A stretch of DNA of 64,000 nucleotides from Heliocidaris tuberculata (taxonomy: Eukaryota; Echinodermata; Echinoidea; Camarodonta; Echinometridae), in contig CM046835.1 of NCBI GenBank assembly GCA_025618425.1, forward strand, positions 18,007,995 through 18,071,994. Reading direction: 5' to 3'. Below the pieces are notes generated by a model. It saw only the letters and a list, made by a program, of their open reading frames with translations, was not told the origin of the DNA and did no database searches. Below, piece after piece: positions 1 to 14,259 of this stretch; within the stretch, counting starts at the first letter, position 1, and each line of letters opens with the position of its first letter. The position numbers and the translations under genes were made by a program.

Positions 1-61
1 TTGTTGTTCTTCTTCTTCTTCTTCTTCTTCTTCTTCTTCTTCTTCTTCTTCTTCTTCTTCT
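1..61. repeat. (TTC)n microsatellite
   Basis: A nearly pure CTT/TTC trinucleotide run opens the window and continues as degenerate pyrimidine-rich sequence to about 120. It may extend beyond the left edge. Confidence 0.95.
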
Positions 62-3000
62 TTCTTCTTCCCTCTTCTCCTTCGTTTTCGTCGTCGTCTT
101 CCTCCCCTCCCTCTAATTCTTCTTCGTCATTTTTTTTCAGCCCATCGGGGTAAAGCCTACCTGTTCGCATCTTGCTGTTATGCCATTCATTGTTTTCCCC
201 CATTTTTTTTCTACATATAGATTATCCACATAATATTCCTCCTACATTCTCTATTATTTTCATAAGCAAACATAAATTAGGCAATGTTAAAAAAGTATCA
301 TTTGATCCTCCCCTCTTATCAGCATCCACCAAATAAAAAGAAAACTTGAAGAAGAAAAACAGACGGAATCAGAGAGGAAAGAATGGATTCGCGGATCGAC
401 TTCCATTTAGGAAATTGCCCATCACAACCTTCCTCCTTTTTCAGAAGATGAATGTTTCCTGTTAACCAAATCAGACAAGTCATTCTGACAGCACAATCGC
501 TTCAATTGGACAATAATGGTTGCACGCCTCATTACGCTGCTCTCCATTGTGGCGGGGATTTTTGCCTCTCGCAACAAACACGCATAACTCCATTGTTATT
601 TATGAAAACAAAATTGTGTCGCAAAGAAATGGATAAAATAGTAGAAGAGGGAAAAAATGCTGGAGAGATTTATCCTTACTATTGTAGGAAAGCATGTTTT
701 TAAGTCGGGGTCTTAAAAAAAGTACAGGTGACTTTTTGACTGATAATCGTGCAGCGTGTGTAGCCTTTTTTACGGCGGCAAAGCTTCATGTGGTTTTCAA
801 AATTATGATAAATGATGTGCTCATTTTGAAGTTGGGAAGATTGTGGTGATCAAGATGGTTACATTTCAGATAGTATCGACTCAACTGTGGACAATAAAGA
901 TGGGGGAATGATTTGCATCCTTATATAGAAATCTAAAGAGTTCATTTCAAGTTGTATGACTTGCATATGAAAGAATATTAACGTATCAATATATGAGAAT
1001 GTCACAAATAATTATGATCACGAAATAGAGTGCATCACTATAGAAACATGATATTATATCACGAGTTATAATCTGCAATATTTATTTTCTCCCATCAAGT
1101 CCTGTCATTATTAAACTGTCACATAGACTATTTTCAACTTTATCTACCTTAATAATTGCAATGTCATATTCTCATTCACATTTAAAGCAGAAAGTCCTGC
1201 CTTCCCTCATTACACCTATCATTCTTTTGTTTTACGATCTTATATCAATCCTTCTGTAACAAATTAAAAGGTTTAACTTATCATTACTTCTCATTTTTAA
1301 GTCATTTTAATAAATGTTATAGGGCAGATTTCCTTCACCTTCTCCTATGAAAACATTATCATCTTCCTATTTATAACACGCCACCTTCGTTAAATTATCT
1401 GCGGTCAACGCATCGATATCGTCGAGTCAATATAAAGACTTGCCAGAGAAAGGGACAAGAAATCAAACCTCCAAAATGAAAGAGCGCCGAAAGATCAAAA
1501 TAAATGTGTCAAAGATAAATATGATAAAGATCATCACAGCTGGCGGAAATAACACGTTCATAGAATTAATTGAAATGGGGGGGGGGGGGATAAAGAACCG
1601 AATAGATACCACCCCCAAAAGTGAATGATAAATATTTGTGCACAGCTTGAATCGGAAATATTAAGTGTTAAAAGTCAGGATCAAAATTTCACACTTGTTC
1701 TAGATTACTGACGCCGATGTATTATCCCATTGTGTGCTGGTTAAATATAAGTCAATCATTTTAGCAGGGTTTATGATGATAGTCACAGATCACACGCACG
1801 TTTTACAATAAGTTTTCAATTGGTCACACCACCACTACGTCGAAATTAACACGTCTGAAAAAATGACACCTTCCACTCGAAGGAATACAAATATGATGCA
1901 AGCATGGAGACAAAAAAAAATGATCTATGGTGGTGTTTACTAGTATGCTAACTGGTCTAACAATCAAAGGCTGTCACATGATTCGAGATTATAGTGTTTT
2001 GATAAAAATCGGTATGAAATTTGAAAATCTAGATGGTATGCCTGGTCACATTGCGGTGACCGTGACAGTGATGTTAAGGATCTAATACATTTTGCTGCAA
2101 GATGATATGCACTTCACAACGAGGATTATCCCACTAAACATGGAAAAAAAATTCAAATAAATTGATATGAAATGGAGAAAGGAAAGGGTGGGGGTCAACG
2201 CGTCAAAGAAATATATCGGTCAAGACCTGTCGTAATTATCTTGGTGATATAGGAGTATCCGGTATTATATTCTAGATCGTAGGATTGAAATCAATTAGGC
2301 ATAATTACATGCATGTTTATGTCCTGTTTTATTTCAGAACTCCTGCATCGTCGGCCAATATATTTTGTGGCTATCATGCAGTTGTAATTACCAGAAAAGT
2401 GCGCGCTCAACATTTTGATATGAAGTGATCAGTCAAAATATATACGGTTGTGTGAGACGTGTTCATACAGACGTTTATTCATTTATTTATTTCATTTTTT
2501 TTTTCTTCTTCTTCTTTTCTGTCTCTCTCTAACCGCGGCATCAGTGATCCAGGGAAATCCTATATTGGGAACAAACCTAATGTCGGTGGACAAAAATATG
2601 TCTTTTGGAAGAAAGAGATTGTCGTCGCTTTTATACCAAGTGTACTAACTTAGATTTTGATGTGAATCACGTTCTTGGTTTCCATTCGGTTATGACCAGT
2701 TTTAAAAAAGAAAGGGAACAAAAAGCAATAAACATAAAGAAAAAAAAATACGTAGTGAAAGTGTCGTCTGACACAGAGGTCATTAATTTGGTATTAAGTG
2801 AATGTATGTCTTCTCATTGTGCTGTCCATACGGTGGTAGATGTCATTCTTAATCACGCCAAGTTAATCACACCGTATACGGACAACAAGCAGTGCCCAAA
2901 TCAAGCTGAATAGTGAGAACAAAGGGTACACATCTACACATGAAAACACAAGAATACAGCGAGAGAAAATATCTGTATAGACACAGCTCCAGGAACTTGG

Positions 3001-3326
3001 ACTTGACCGTCAGCTCCACACCACTGGTCATTTTTTGAGTTTTCGACCCCCTACAAGAAGGTCATTCGAGGTCACGTTTGCATCCGGTAAAAGCAATATC
3101 AATTTTGGCCACCCCTCTGATGTAATCCTACATGGGGCCTGGTCTGATACAATAGCCTCAGGTTCAAGTCCAGACTAATAGTTTTTGTTGGTAGGGGGTC
3201 AAGCATCTATTGCACAGGATGGGGTATACCGAAGAGGTGGGAGGAGGTTGGAAGGAAGGGATAAACGACACCCTCAGACATACAGAAAGAGGCATGAGAG
3301 GGAAGGGGAGGGGAGGGAAGGAGAGA

Positions 3327-3359
<33 letters not shown>

Positions 3360-3938
3360 GGTGGGATGGAGGAATATACATGATCACAATAACAGATAAA
3401 ATGTTGATATCTGATTGCGGAATAAATTATGACGGAGAAAAGACTGATGATGATGATGATGATGATGATGACAATCATTTTTGTAACAACCCAAAAAAGG
3501 GCAATGAAAAGGAAAGGGATATGGGCACGGCATGTTCTATATTAGACCTACAATGACTCTTCACATCAACCATTCGTTTTAAGTACATCATGTACATGAT
3601 GGCTTTTTTCATAGAGCAAAAACAAGAAGAGGACATTTTGTAATCGACACATTGCAATTAGGAGTTATTAATCTAGCACGGAACAGCTCCAGAAAGGAAT
3701 CTATTTGCGAATTTCAAAAAGGTGGCGCTGATTGACAAACTGGATATTAATCTAAAATTTGAGCATGAATGTGATGAGGAACCCAAGTATACTCTTGGCA
3801 AGCATAAATTTATCTCACTGCATGTTTTCAACAACAAAATAAGAAAGAAAGAAAGAAAAAAATTCTCTCCCAAAACTAAAAGAGCCAACTGCTCAGATTA
3901 ATAATGAAAAATGCTGTATGTTTGAGGCGAACCGAAAT
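62..3938. other. Intergenic, no gene recognised
   Basis: Only short open frames without recognisable motifs occur here. The stretch holds a G-run near 1577-1589, a (GA)n tract near 3330-3357 and a (GAT)n run near 3446-3470. I see no splice-bounded conserved exon on either strand. Confidence 0.6.
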
Positions 3939-3940
3939 CA

Positions 3941-4202
3941 TACACTCTAAAAAAAAAGTCTAGTCATTTTTTTTTACCAGACCGCCTGGCCACATTTTCC
4001 TAATCAGATTCGAGTCATTCTGACTAGGATTCTGCTCATTTTTACTAGGATTCTGTTTAATTTTACTAGGACTCTGTTCATGTTGCCTAGGATTATGTTC
4101 AGTTTAAACTCGAAGCTTGTAGTTTTTTGCTAGAATAGCGCAGGTGCCCGTGGGAAAAGTAATTATTCAAGTCTTATCTGACTAGATTGTTTTTAGAGTG
4201 TA
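3941..4202. mobile_element. Mariner-like MITE with TA target duplication
   Basis: The ends are inverted repeats (CACTCTAAAAA... and ...TTTTTAGAGTG), each bordered by the dinucleotide TA at 3941-3942 and 4201-4202. The inside has about four imperfect copies of a unit containing ACTAGGATTCTG, between about 4010 and 4100. TA duplication and short inverted ends are typical of non-autonomous Tc1/mariner elements. No transposase is present. Confidence 0.75.
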
Positions 4203-4620
4203 TGCAACATAAATCTATCACTTTTCAAGTGGAAATGATGTGTAATTGTTTGAATTTTCATTAACATATTCTAAAGTCCATGAAAATTTATATGAAAAGA
4301 AATGGAAAGTTGCAAGCAATATGTGAACACTTTTAGTTGTTGAAATGGTGCACATCCTTTGTTCTTCGTTGTTTACAAGTGCATTAGCGGCAAACATGGT
4401 CAGATATCTGTCCAGGTTCCATGCTTTGAAAAAAGATTTAGGTAATTGGTATGAAAATCTCTCAATAACCTTACTGTTAATGAAATTTTGGATTGATTTT
4501 GCCTCATATGCCAAAGAGAAAATGACCTGTACCTTTGGCATAATTTTACTGCCACACTCCCTTCATATTTCTTTTTTCCCACCTTTCCTCGTCATTCTGT
4601 CCCCCAACCCCAACCTCTCT
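4203..4620. other. Intergenic, nothing recognised
   Basis: AT-rich non-coding sequence between the mariner-like MITE and the CT tract. The short open frames on both strands overlap each other and carry no motif. Confidence 0.5.
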
Positions 4621-4624
4621 CTCC

Positions 4625-4683
<59 letters not shown>
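4621..4683. repeat. Poly-C and (CT)n tract
   Basis: A run of C is followed by CT dinucleotides. A second C-run lies at about 4719-4728. Open frames through this tract are low-complexity artefacts. Confidence 0.95.
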
Positions 4684-4688
<5 letters not shown>

Positions 4689-4735
4689 CGGCATCTATAT
4701 GGTCTAATCTCATTTTGCCCCCCCCCCCACGGTTC

Positions 4736-7072
4736 TACCATATTTCATCTTCCCCCTATATTGTCTTTCAGTTTGTTGACTTTATTCCTTCCATCTCATT
4801 TTCTTCAAAATATCATCGTTATCTACCTCTCTACTTATTATTAATTATTTCTGTGACTCTTTTCTTGTCTCTGTCTTCTGCACTCCCTTTGTGCCAATTT
4901 GACTTTTATGCACGACGTTGATCTCCTTTCCTTGTATTTTCCATGATATCTCTTTTCTTCGTTTGTGCTTTATCCCCGATTCCTCGTTGTAATCTTTAAA
5001 TTGGTATCACCGTTCTCCTTTTATCTTCTTTCGCATCATTTACTACTGATAAGATTATCAAAATCAGCTTTTAAAACAGCTTAAGATCAATCACTGTATG
5101 TATGCCACAGTAAAAAAAAATTAATTTCTCAGGAGACATTCAAACGTACTTACATCCATTCATTCTGAGTTTCACTCACTGTAAACCCCGTTAGCCAGAA
5201 ATCAATTCTCTGCCCGAAGAAAAGGAAGATCAATAAATGATGATGAGATACCAGCTGATTAGTCATGGCAATTTAACTTTAATTCTCACCCGCACAAAAC
5301 TTGAAAATTGGATGAGATTAAAAAGTAAACGTGAGGTGGTAATCACATTCAGTGTTCGCATTGTGAAAGCGGGTTGTATAATGAATTGTAATTTGTGAAA
5401 TAAGCTCGCTCTTCAAATCAGTCTATTTTGTATAAACCAACTTGTGTTTGTACTTTTCGTTTACCAGTTTCGTTTTTAAAAAGTAACAGTGCTTTATTAT
5501 AATTACTACTTTAGCTACATGTATATTACTACTTTACTAAAACTACTAGTAACTTTCGCTCATTCAGATTCAATAATTGAAAATAATAATAAAAACATTT
5601 ATGATAATAATAATAATCACAATTTATATTTGTACTTTTGCTCAAAAAATATCTGATTAAAGGTGCTGGGGGGGGGGCCAAAAAGCATCATAGAAATGGA
5701 AGCTTTTTTAATAGTTAATCACTCAATCATAATCAAACATAAATAATACGAAATCAACATACACTAATAGAGGCAGATGGAAACGAAAATATAGGAACAT
5801 TGAACATACCACTGGAATGGTTCAAATATATATTTTCCTTTTGTCTTCTTCTCTTTCTTTTTCTTCTTTTTCTTTGCTCTTTTGAAGATTGACGCATATT
5901 TACATTTTTTTAAATTCGAGAATACCATAGTTTTTAAATCTCATGCTATTGTAAAGCACTTTACAAAAGGGCAACCAGACTGAAAAGAGACACTACACAC
6001 AGAAAACTCCTGGTTGAACAATTCGCCGTGTAAATTATTTTTGGTGTATAATCGCATTAGTTCACCAAGAAATTGGTAATTCGATTAGAGAAGATGCGCT
6101 TTAAATAACCAGGCAACGGGGTAAAAATATACCAAATTTGTGTTGGCTACTGGTCAACCAGGAACTCTGGTATTAAAGTTCAGCACTTTTTGTGTTAAAA
6201 TTTTACAAGGAGTTTTTTCAGTGTATTAAATACAGTGATGAGACATTTCTGCCCCCCCCCCCCCCCCCGTCTCGTTATGATCAATTTTCTTACAGATATA
6301 ATTCAATTTTGAGACAGGTCAAGTTCCAGAAAGTCAACTTTGGGGGAAAACCTAGGCTTACAACGCTGAAATCAAAGTATATACCTCGAACGACTCCTCA
6401 CATACGAGTATGGTACTTGCATGCTTTGGAATTTTAACCGAGTATTTTCCCCTCTTTATTGTATGTTTTAGCACTGCATTGTTCGAGAGTGCACTTTAAC
6501 CAATATTTAGACATCGGAGGTGAGAAGCCGAGAGGAAAAGTGAGACATTCTTATTGTGTGATTGATGGCTAGAAAAATACATCAACAACAAAAGAGAAAA
6601 GTAGTAGATAGAAAAAGAAATGTAGAACGGTTCGTGATCTTATGCCGAAAACAGTCGAGCGCTAATCGGAGATCATGCTCACCGCCAAAGGGGGTAGAGC
6701 GCCTAGGGAGGGTCTTTCGTCAACAAATTTGTCCCCATAAGATGGGATTCGATGACAAAAGCAGGGGGTGAAGCTGGTATTGGTGGCGGATTCTGTGTGC
6801 TTTGACTGGCCTATGGGTGTTTAGATAGAACTGGGCGCGATGGTGGATGGATGGATGGAAAGGTGTGATGTATGGGAGCACGTCGTGATGAAGAGAGGTG
6901 CTTGGGTGCGTGGTGGTATAAAGTGATGGGTGTAGTGAAAAGTGGGATAAGGGAGAAGGAAAACGTTGGCGTATCCAGAAAATTATGAAAGAGGGGACTC
7001 AACCTAATGGACAGGGGACGTGTATGTCTGCTTAATCCTATAGATACGCCACTAATTATGGACAGGCTTGGT

Positions 7073-7136
<64 letters not shown>

Positions 7137-7616
7137 GAAAGAGAGACGAGAGAGAGAAAGAGGGGGGGGGAGAAATACAGACGGAGGTATAATGAGTATG
7201 AGAACATGGAGAAAGAATGAGAGCTGATCGAGAGGAAAGGAAATTACGAATAAATAGGAAGATTGGAATTTCAAAGGAAAAAAATTATATGAGAGAGAGG
7301 GTGAGAGATAGAAAGGCGGGGGACAAGAAGGAGAAAATTAAAAGAAGGGGAAAGGATTTTTTTAAAGAAAAAAGGAAAGAGGATAAAATTTAAATGGAAA
7401 ACTAATAAATTTCAAATTGTTCAGAAGCCATGCGGAAGTTTAAAAGGTGATATAGAGCTGTACTCTGTACAAGCCGGTCAACCTCGGTTCAGTCGGTTGG
7501 CCAAAGCTGGAAAAAGATATCACCTTCATTATCAGAAACCCTGATTCGAACAAAGTGAAAAGATCTTTTATAAACAAAGATATATGTCAAGTACCCCGCC
7601 CCTCCAATCAAGATGT

Positions 7617-7649
<33 letters not shown>

Positions 7650-9833
7650 GAAAAAAAAAACCGACGTGAATACGGAACGGCGCGTGTTGAATGCGTTCCC
7701 AAGAGAGCCAACCCAGAATTGGACATTGCCTAATTGTTTGCTCACAAAAAAAAGAGAGCCGAAACCTTCCCTTTTCTCTGAAAAATGGGGGTGGAAAATG
7801 GGTTAAATCGCAGTCATTCTATACACATTGAAATCAAGTGTAAACCAATACAGGGGGTCAATTATACAAACGACATGTCTTAAGTGCAGTTTGGAATTAA
7901 AGCGGATTTGGGCTCGAAAATACACAGGGGAGTGACCCCTAACTCTACAAAGGGCTATCAAGAATACAAAGTACGTGCAACTTTTTTTTCTGCTGGAAAT
8001 CTTTGCAAAAGAAACAAATAACCATGCAATGGGGAGGAAAATGGACTTTAAAAGGGCTATTCTGACAAACAGGGAGAAATAAGAGACAGAGAAAACAAAA
8101 GCTAGAAAACGAAGGGGGCACTGGCGTATCAAGGAAGCAGTTTGCCTCTACCCTAGAGAAGGTGCACTAAACATGCTAAACAGTCATGTATATGTATGTG
8201 CGGAATATACCAGCTGAATCCAATGATCGGGGTAATGATGATTGTATTCAAAGCGCTCATAAACATATGAAGATATAAGTATCATCATTACCGTCAATAT
8301 TTCAAACCGATTAAAAAATAGCAAATAAATGAATTAATAACCAAATTTTCAAGTCGCTACGAAAAATTTAGTTGAACTCCAGTAATCAACAGATTCACCG
8401 ACAACAAGGTACTAGTAACTTGTATTTCAACAAAAGAAGTAACTATAACAAATCGAGAGAGACAGAGACAGAGACAGAAAAGAGACAATGATTTTGCAAA
8501 GAGAGCAAGGAAGAGAGAGAGAGAGAGAGAGAGAGAGATTGAATAAGACAGACAGTCAGATGGACATAAAAATGTAGATTACTGAGAGACAGAAAAAGAG
8601 AGAAAAAAACTCCATGCCCTCTAAGCTGAAATGCCATTAACCTACTAGGAACATCAATTAAATTTCGTTGTGCAATTAACTTTCTCCCGTACTCCCTGGA
8701 AAATGTGGATATTCATTAGAAGCAACGTCTACTCCATTACATTCGCATTACGTTTGGGTATATGATTAAGAGGGTAATTAGCAAATAGATTAACGATTTA
8801 TTTGAACTAAAACAATCTGCAGATGCCGACATCGCAGGTTTGGCAAATGCCATGCTTTAATCTTATACCGTGTCCTAGTTAATCTCATCATTTTTCTGAG
8901 AATTTCGACATTAATATTTTCCCAAACCCGCTGTTATAAGGGCGATGGTGAATGGTGACGAAGGGAAAGTATAAGCATGATAAGATCATGATAAGACCCC
9001 CCCCAAAAAAAAAAAAAAAAAAAAAAAAAAAACAGAAAGACATGTGCAAAACTTGAGGAGAAGAGAAAAGGTGATAACGAATAGTATGAAGTTTATCCTT
9101 TGAACTGTTTGATCATATTTCGGTGGAAATTGCGAGAGTCACAGGCGTTATTTTTATACAAAGTTACAAGGATGTAATACTTAATAAGATCATAATCGGC
9201 CTGCCTGATCTACACCTAGTAGCATTTAATAAGAGTCATATCCCCAGCACACTGCACTCCAGCACCCTCCTCAAAAAGGAACATTTTCGAATTAATGATC
9301 GAGTCGGCAATAAGAACTCCTCGAATCCAACCTGCTCGCTTTTTCAAGTGGTTGTTTTGCATGAAGAGCGATGATGATGATCCAAAGATGGAGTGAAGAG
9401 AGTGTCCACCAAGATTACCCTCATTTCCTGTTGTGTTCAGGCCTGGGATACCTTAAACATGTCACTGCTTAAAACATGAAGCTCTGTGATTTAAATCAGA
9501 GAACATGCGATTCGAATGGGGGCAACACCGGCAATTATCATACCACCGCTGTCCCAGTCCTATTATTAGTGCAGAATTAATCTTCCGACACCCCATGATA
9601 TCATTGCTTTTCTGGATGACTTCTGAACAAACTGGACACATTCATCTTTTTTTTAAAAACACGCATCGTAATGACCACACACGCTTAGAAAAGGAAAATT
9701 ATGATTTGACAACCCCCCCCCCCCCAAAAAAAAAGTCACGATAGCAACACTTATGATGTTTACAGTGGTGCAATATTAAACCAAATACTTGTGGTGTTGT
9801 CACTGTTGTGCATCCTTAACACGGTATACGTTT
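4736..9833. other. Intergenic, repeats only
   Basis: No conserved coding exon was found. There is a possible inverted-repeat remnant around 6005-6170, where the AACTCCTGGTTGA motif recurs inverted. A short pair of inverted GGCGTAT motifs occurs at about 6968 and 7045. GA-rich tracts lie near 8511-8538, and C/A homopolymers at 8997-9031. Confidence 0.5.
7072..7131. repeat. (GT)n(GA)n compound microsatellite
   Basis: About 13 GT units run directly into about 17 GA units, and GA-rich sequence continues to about 7170. Confidence 0.95.
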
Positions 9834-9841
9834 GTCAAACT

Positions 9842-10093
9842 CAGGGGCGGCGCCAGGGTATTTTGATAGGAGGGGCAAGACGACCTAAAGATGACGTCAT
9901 ATTTTTCTCCATTAAATAACAGGGGTAATATAGAGTTATATGTTTAAGACCTCTCTTTTTAATACTCCTCTTTCTTCTTTCTCTTCCCTTTTCTTCCCTT
10001 TTCTTCCTCCTTTTCTTCTTTTTTTTTCTTTTTTCACTACTTGAAAAATCATAGGGGGCCCCCTCTGCCCCCCCCCCTGTAGCGCCGCCCCTG
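9842..10093. mobile_element. hAT-like non-autonomous element with 8-bp TSD
   Basis: A 252-bp element begins CAGGGGCGGCGCC and ends with its inverse GCGCCGCCCCTG. It is flanked by an exact 8-bp direct repeat, GTCAAACT, at 9834-9841 and 10094-10101. An 8-bp target duplication with CAGGGGCGG termini fits the hAT superfamily. The interior is pyrimidine-rich and has no transposase. Similar termini occur at 48725, 48811, 53570, 58530 and 63852. Confidence 0.85.
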
Positions 10094-10101
10094 GTCAAAC
10101 T

Positions 10102-13100
10102 GATCATGCTGATATACCTCACCGTATCATCGGCACATCCTTAATTGAGCACACCTTTGAGGGTGAAAAAGAGTATAAATGCGCACCATCGGCATTAATT
10201 TTTCCTTTTATATAAGGTGTTGACATTGGACACATTTTTCAAAGGGTTTTTAAATCCGACATTTTGGATGTATATTGGCCAAGGAAGCCCTCTTATGTCT
10301 CAATATACCTGGTAATTTAAAGAAATCCTAAATGCGAAAGTAATCTTTCGCTTACTTTCCTTGCGTTCAGCCTTTTCTTCTGATATGGTGCAAGCATGGC
10401 GCCTGTGATGTTTCAAACTTGGAGTTCCAGTCTCAAATCGCGTGTATTCTATTCCACTAATTACCAAGCCACGGAGAGATTGATATATTATATACATGCA
10501 CTGATTTTCCATACATATTATTAGCTCACAATAGGAAGATGTGAGTTTTCCCTCCTAATTTATTTCACAAAATGTGTCAACGCTTTCCTGGAGAATTCCT
10601 AAATTAATATTGGGCACTTACATTTTGATCAAACTGACTGTTAGAGGAAACCTGTAGTTTGTTTTATTCTCTGTCGATTGAGAACTGAAGAACAACCGGA
10701 AGGCTGAAGTTAGTTTTTACCGTGATGAAATAAATAAATGAAATGAGATGAAATGAGATGAAATGAAAAAGAGAAATTTTAGGAAGAAATTTGAAGGTAC
10801 AATATTCCGACTCTGTTTAGTGGTGTTGGTCTTTAGAATTTAAAGTTGTACAAATGTCTTTGTTTATTTGAAAAATAGTCACATTTTTTACTACGAGGTC
10901 ATAAGTACTTACAGCTGAAGGGTTTTGTTTTCTAAATTGTAATAGATAAAGTTAACCCAACTATATTTACCTTTAATATTGCATGAACGGCCTACCCCAA
11001 TATTAATTATCCCCGAGGCGCTACACCACTTCAACATGGAGTTAATCATTGATAATGTAAGTGTGAAGTATATTTGTAATGTGTTGATTAGATAAACGAG
11101 CTGGCAACTGAAATGTGTACCGATTTATGGTGCATGGTCAATTTAAGGGCAAGAAAGGCGGGATGGGGATAGTTAAGTGGGGGGGGGGGGGGATAAAACG
11201 AAAAGCAAGTTATAATTTCGCAGTGACCTATAACCTATTATCCTGGGAAACATGATCCTGTTTTATCATTTAGGTTACCAATTAACATGATTAACTTGGA
11301 TGACCGTAATGACCATCTTCTTCATCATTACCATAAACATCGTTATCGTCACCATCATCATTACCGTCACCACCATCACCACCAACACCACCAACATTAA
11401 TACACTCTTATCACCACCACTACCACCACCATTGTCAGCATCATCACTATACCCCCATCACCAAGAACAACATCAGCAGGAGCAGCAGCATCATATCCTC
11501 TCAAAAATATCCTTCTGTATAAATGTCATCTTTAAATTCTTGAGCTCATTTTGCTCCTGTTGTTTGGTCATGTCCTCACCTTCTATCTAGCTCCTTCATT
11601 TCACACCCCTCCTCCTTCTCCTTCCACACTAAATCTTCAAACTTTCCCTATTAAAACCCTGTCCCTTTAAACTTCTATTAAATACAACACTCTACACAAT
11701 AGCGCGGTGTAAATTACGCACGCACCTGCCTCTCTTCATTAATGCCTAACCAAAAACATACATATATAGAGATTTAAAACACTGAAGATAATTACCTCAT
11801 CGGTAACCATAGGCAACTCATCATCTACCTCCTCCTTGCATCTCTATCCATCCCAAGGAAGATTCTTCTCTCTTGAAGGTCAACATGGTCAAAGCTCGGT
11901 TAAGGATGCTAATTATCTTGATTAGAAGTGGTGTCGGGTGCCCGGCAAGCCCCCCGACTGAAATTAAGTGTCGTATGACCAGATGACTCAGCACGGGGGC
12001 TTTATATCCTGGATACCCCGCCTCCTCCTCTCTACGATCCCTCATCCATGGCCTTGTAGGCGTAGCCAAGGAAGATGACATACTCCCTCCAGCTATCCTG
12101 CCTCCTCATCCTCCCCTCCTAGCCATCCCTGTCTTCATTACATGTATTTAATGATGGGCCGCTGACCCTCAACTGATTAAAATGATCGAATGTCAATAAA
12201 GGAAGCACTTCAACATGCAGATAAGATAATATAATTGGTATCTGTATCTTGTTTCTCTTTACAATTGACTGGTGTTGCTTCTATGCGGCCTCTCCAACCC
12301 TTTATCAATCAAATATTCTATTCCTTTCTTCATCTTCATCGAACGATCCATTTTCAGTGTCATCTCATCATTCTTGCCTTCAACATCATCCTTTACCATT
12401 TATGTTTTCTTCATTCGCCTTTACCGTAATGTTTCTTGTTTAAATGTACTATTTCATACATTGGCATGATCGTGGAAGTACTTGAAACTGTTTTCTGATT
12501 TGGCTTCGAATGTAAGAATTTTTTCTTTAAAGTTTCAAATAAAAGTGATCAACTTGCTAAGATAAGATCAATATTTTGTTTTAAGAATAATGATTCTATT
12601 CGTACCATGAAATGAATGACCCTATAATAAAAAATAGAGGAGTGATTACAAAGAGATTCCACATTATCATAATTTGCCAGTGCTACCATCACGATTATGA
12701 TCTTGCTTCCCATAAACTCTTGCAAATATGTTTCAACATGATTTGTCAAAAGTTAAGCGCCATTATTGTTTTCTTTATACTATAATATCTGCAGCTGGCG
12801 CTATTACTAATCTTATACTAATACTTGGAGAATAGGAAAATGATACGTCAAACGCAATAATACGAAAGGAAGATCTTAAACCTTTTGGGAAAATACTTAA
12901 CAAAATTAATCCACAAGCAAAAACACACACAAACATCATAAAATACCTTCAGGAAAAAAGGCATGTACTAAAATATCTCCCGCTTCTCTTGATTATAAAT
13001 TTCATTCATTTGCTCTCCACTGGGTAAGATGCGTACATATATCCAGGCAAAGTTGTTTCGATCTGTATTTGCGCCTAAATGCTTCTATTTCTGGAGGAAA

Positions 13101-13560
13101 GACATATTCACATCTAGGCAGCGTCTGGGAGCTTTTAAAGTTGAACATTGGAGTGTTAGACGATGTGGAATAAAACATGTCGTCAGGTCCTGTTTAATCA
13201 AGTGAATGTGCTCTTAGCTCCGATCATGACTCACTTTTATGGCGGAGTCGAAGGAGTACTCAGGGGACGGGGTGGGGAATATTTCCTCATAATTCATGCA
13301 CTTTTTCTCTCTAGCGATTTGGATCCCCATAATGCAGAGAGATGTTTACATTTGACTGTTTAGTGCCTTCCTTCCCACTTTCCTTGATCTCTTAGTGTGC
13401 ATTTTACTGAATATACAGAGGAGAATATAGAGAATAGAATAAACAATAGAATATTCTTTTATCGTTTGTCTCGTTTTCAAATTTGATTTTGTACCTTTTC
13501 GTTTTCTCTGTTTTTATTTCTATTTTTTTCTTTGTAATTATAGTTTACCTAATCCTTTGA
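10102..13560. other. Intergenic, no gene recognised
   Basis: There is a short (GAAAT/GAGAT) pentamer repeat at about 10735-10768, a G-run near 11180-11194, and an ACC/CAT-rich tract near 11300-11460 that makes spurious Ile/Thr frames. I see no conserved exon. Confidence 0.5.
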
Positions 13561-13578
13561 GTTTTTGCTTACTTTCAT

Positions 13579-13604
13579 TATATATATATATATAAATTAT
13601 TCTT

Positions 13605-13672
<68 letters not shown>
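13579..13672. repeat. (TA)n microsatellite
   Basis: Two TA blocks are separated by an AAATTATTCTTTGTA linker. The same linker borders the TA tract at about 13880, so the repeat and its flank were probably duplicated together. Confidence 0.95.
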
Positions 13673-13675
<3 letters not shown>

Positions 13676-13880
13676 TATTCTTTGTAGCGAGAGAGGTGTG
13701 GATGTGTGTACCAATCGGTTGAACCATGTTAAATTTAGATATGTGAAGAGAGAATAATGGTACAGAATGAAGCAGGTCACTCGGTGTATTTACAAGCTTT
13801 CGGCTCCTGGCCTTCTTCAAGTTTATTTGCTAAATCAAACAGAATGAAACAAATAATAATAAGCAACTTAAATTATTCTT

Positions 13881-13881
<1 letters not shown>

Positions 13882-13935
<54 letters not shown>
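13882..13935. repeat. (TA)n microsatellite, second copy
   Basis: A pure TA run preceded by the same AAATTATTCTTTGTA sequence found at 13663-13687. Confidence 0.95.
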
Positions 13936-13937
<2 letters not shown>

Positions 13938-13984
13938 TTATATATACATTTTCATTTGTAGATGTTCATATGTAGATGTGTAGA

Positions 13985-14255
13985 TTTGTCGTAGACGTGT
14001 GGTTTGATGTAAAAGTCCTGGGTTCTAGACCTGGCACTGTACTTATCGTCCCTGCAAGGCATTTTATCTGTAGAAGGCTATTGCTTCTCCGCACCCAGGT
14101 TTATCATGCAGATAGGATGCAAACGTCATTATGTCTGGTTTAGCCTGCAAAGGCAACTGGCTGAAATGTTCTGTAGAGAAGAGGATAATGTGCTCTGTGA
14201 ACTTTATCGGATGACCGGCATTACCGGAATAAGCAAAGGCAATTATTATTATTCT
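13985..14255 (+). mobile_element. Degenerate SINE-like sequence
   Basis: The stretch has a B-box-like GGTTCTAGACC at about 14021, a CTGCAAGGCATTTTATC-like body and an ATT-rich end. It resembles the clearer tRNA-derived SINE at 29309, but no good A box is visible. Confidence 0.35.
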
Positions 14256-14259
14256 TTCC

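Noticed and set aside
3185..3556. 123-aa plus-strand frame with Arg/Glu and poly-Asp stretches
   Set aside because: Produced by GA and GAT repeats; no conserved residues.
6005..6195. Possible MITE with AACTCCTGGTTGA inverted motifs
   Set aside because: The outer ends do not pair well and no target duplication was found; mentioned only in the region note.
11300..11590. 96-aa Ile/Thr-rich frame
   Set aside because: Low-complexity CATCA/ACCAC repeats; no splice context or homology recognised.
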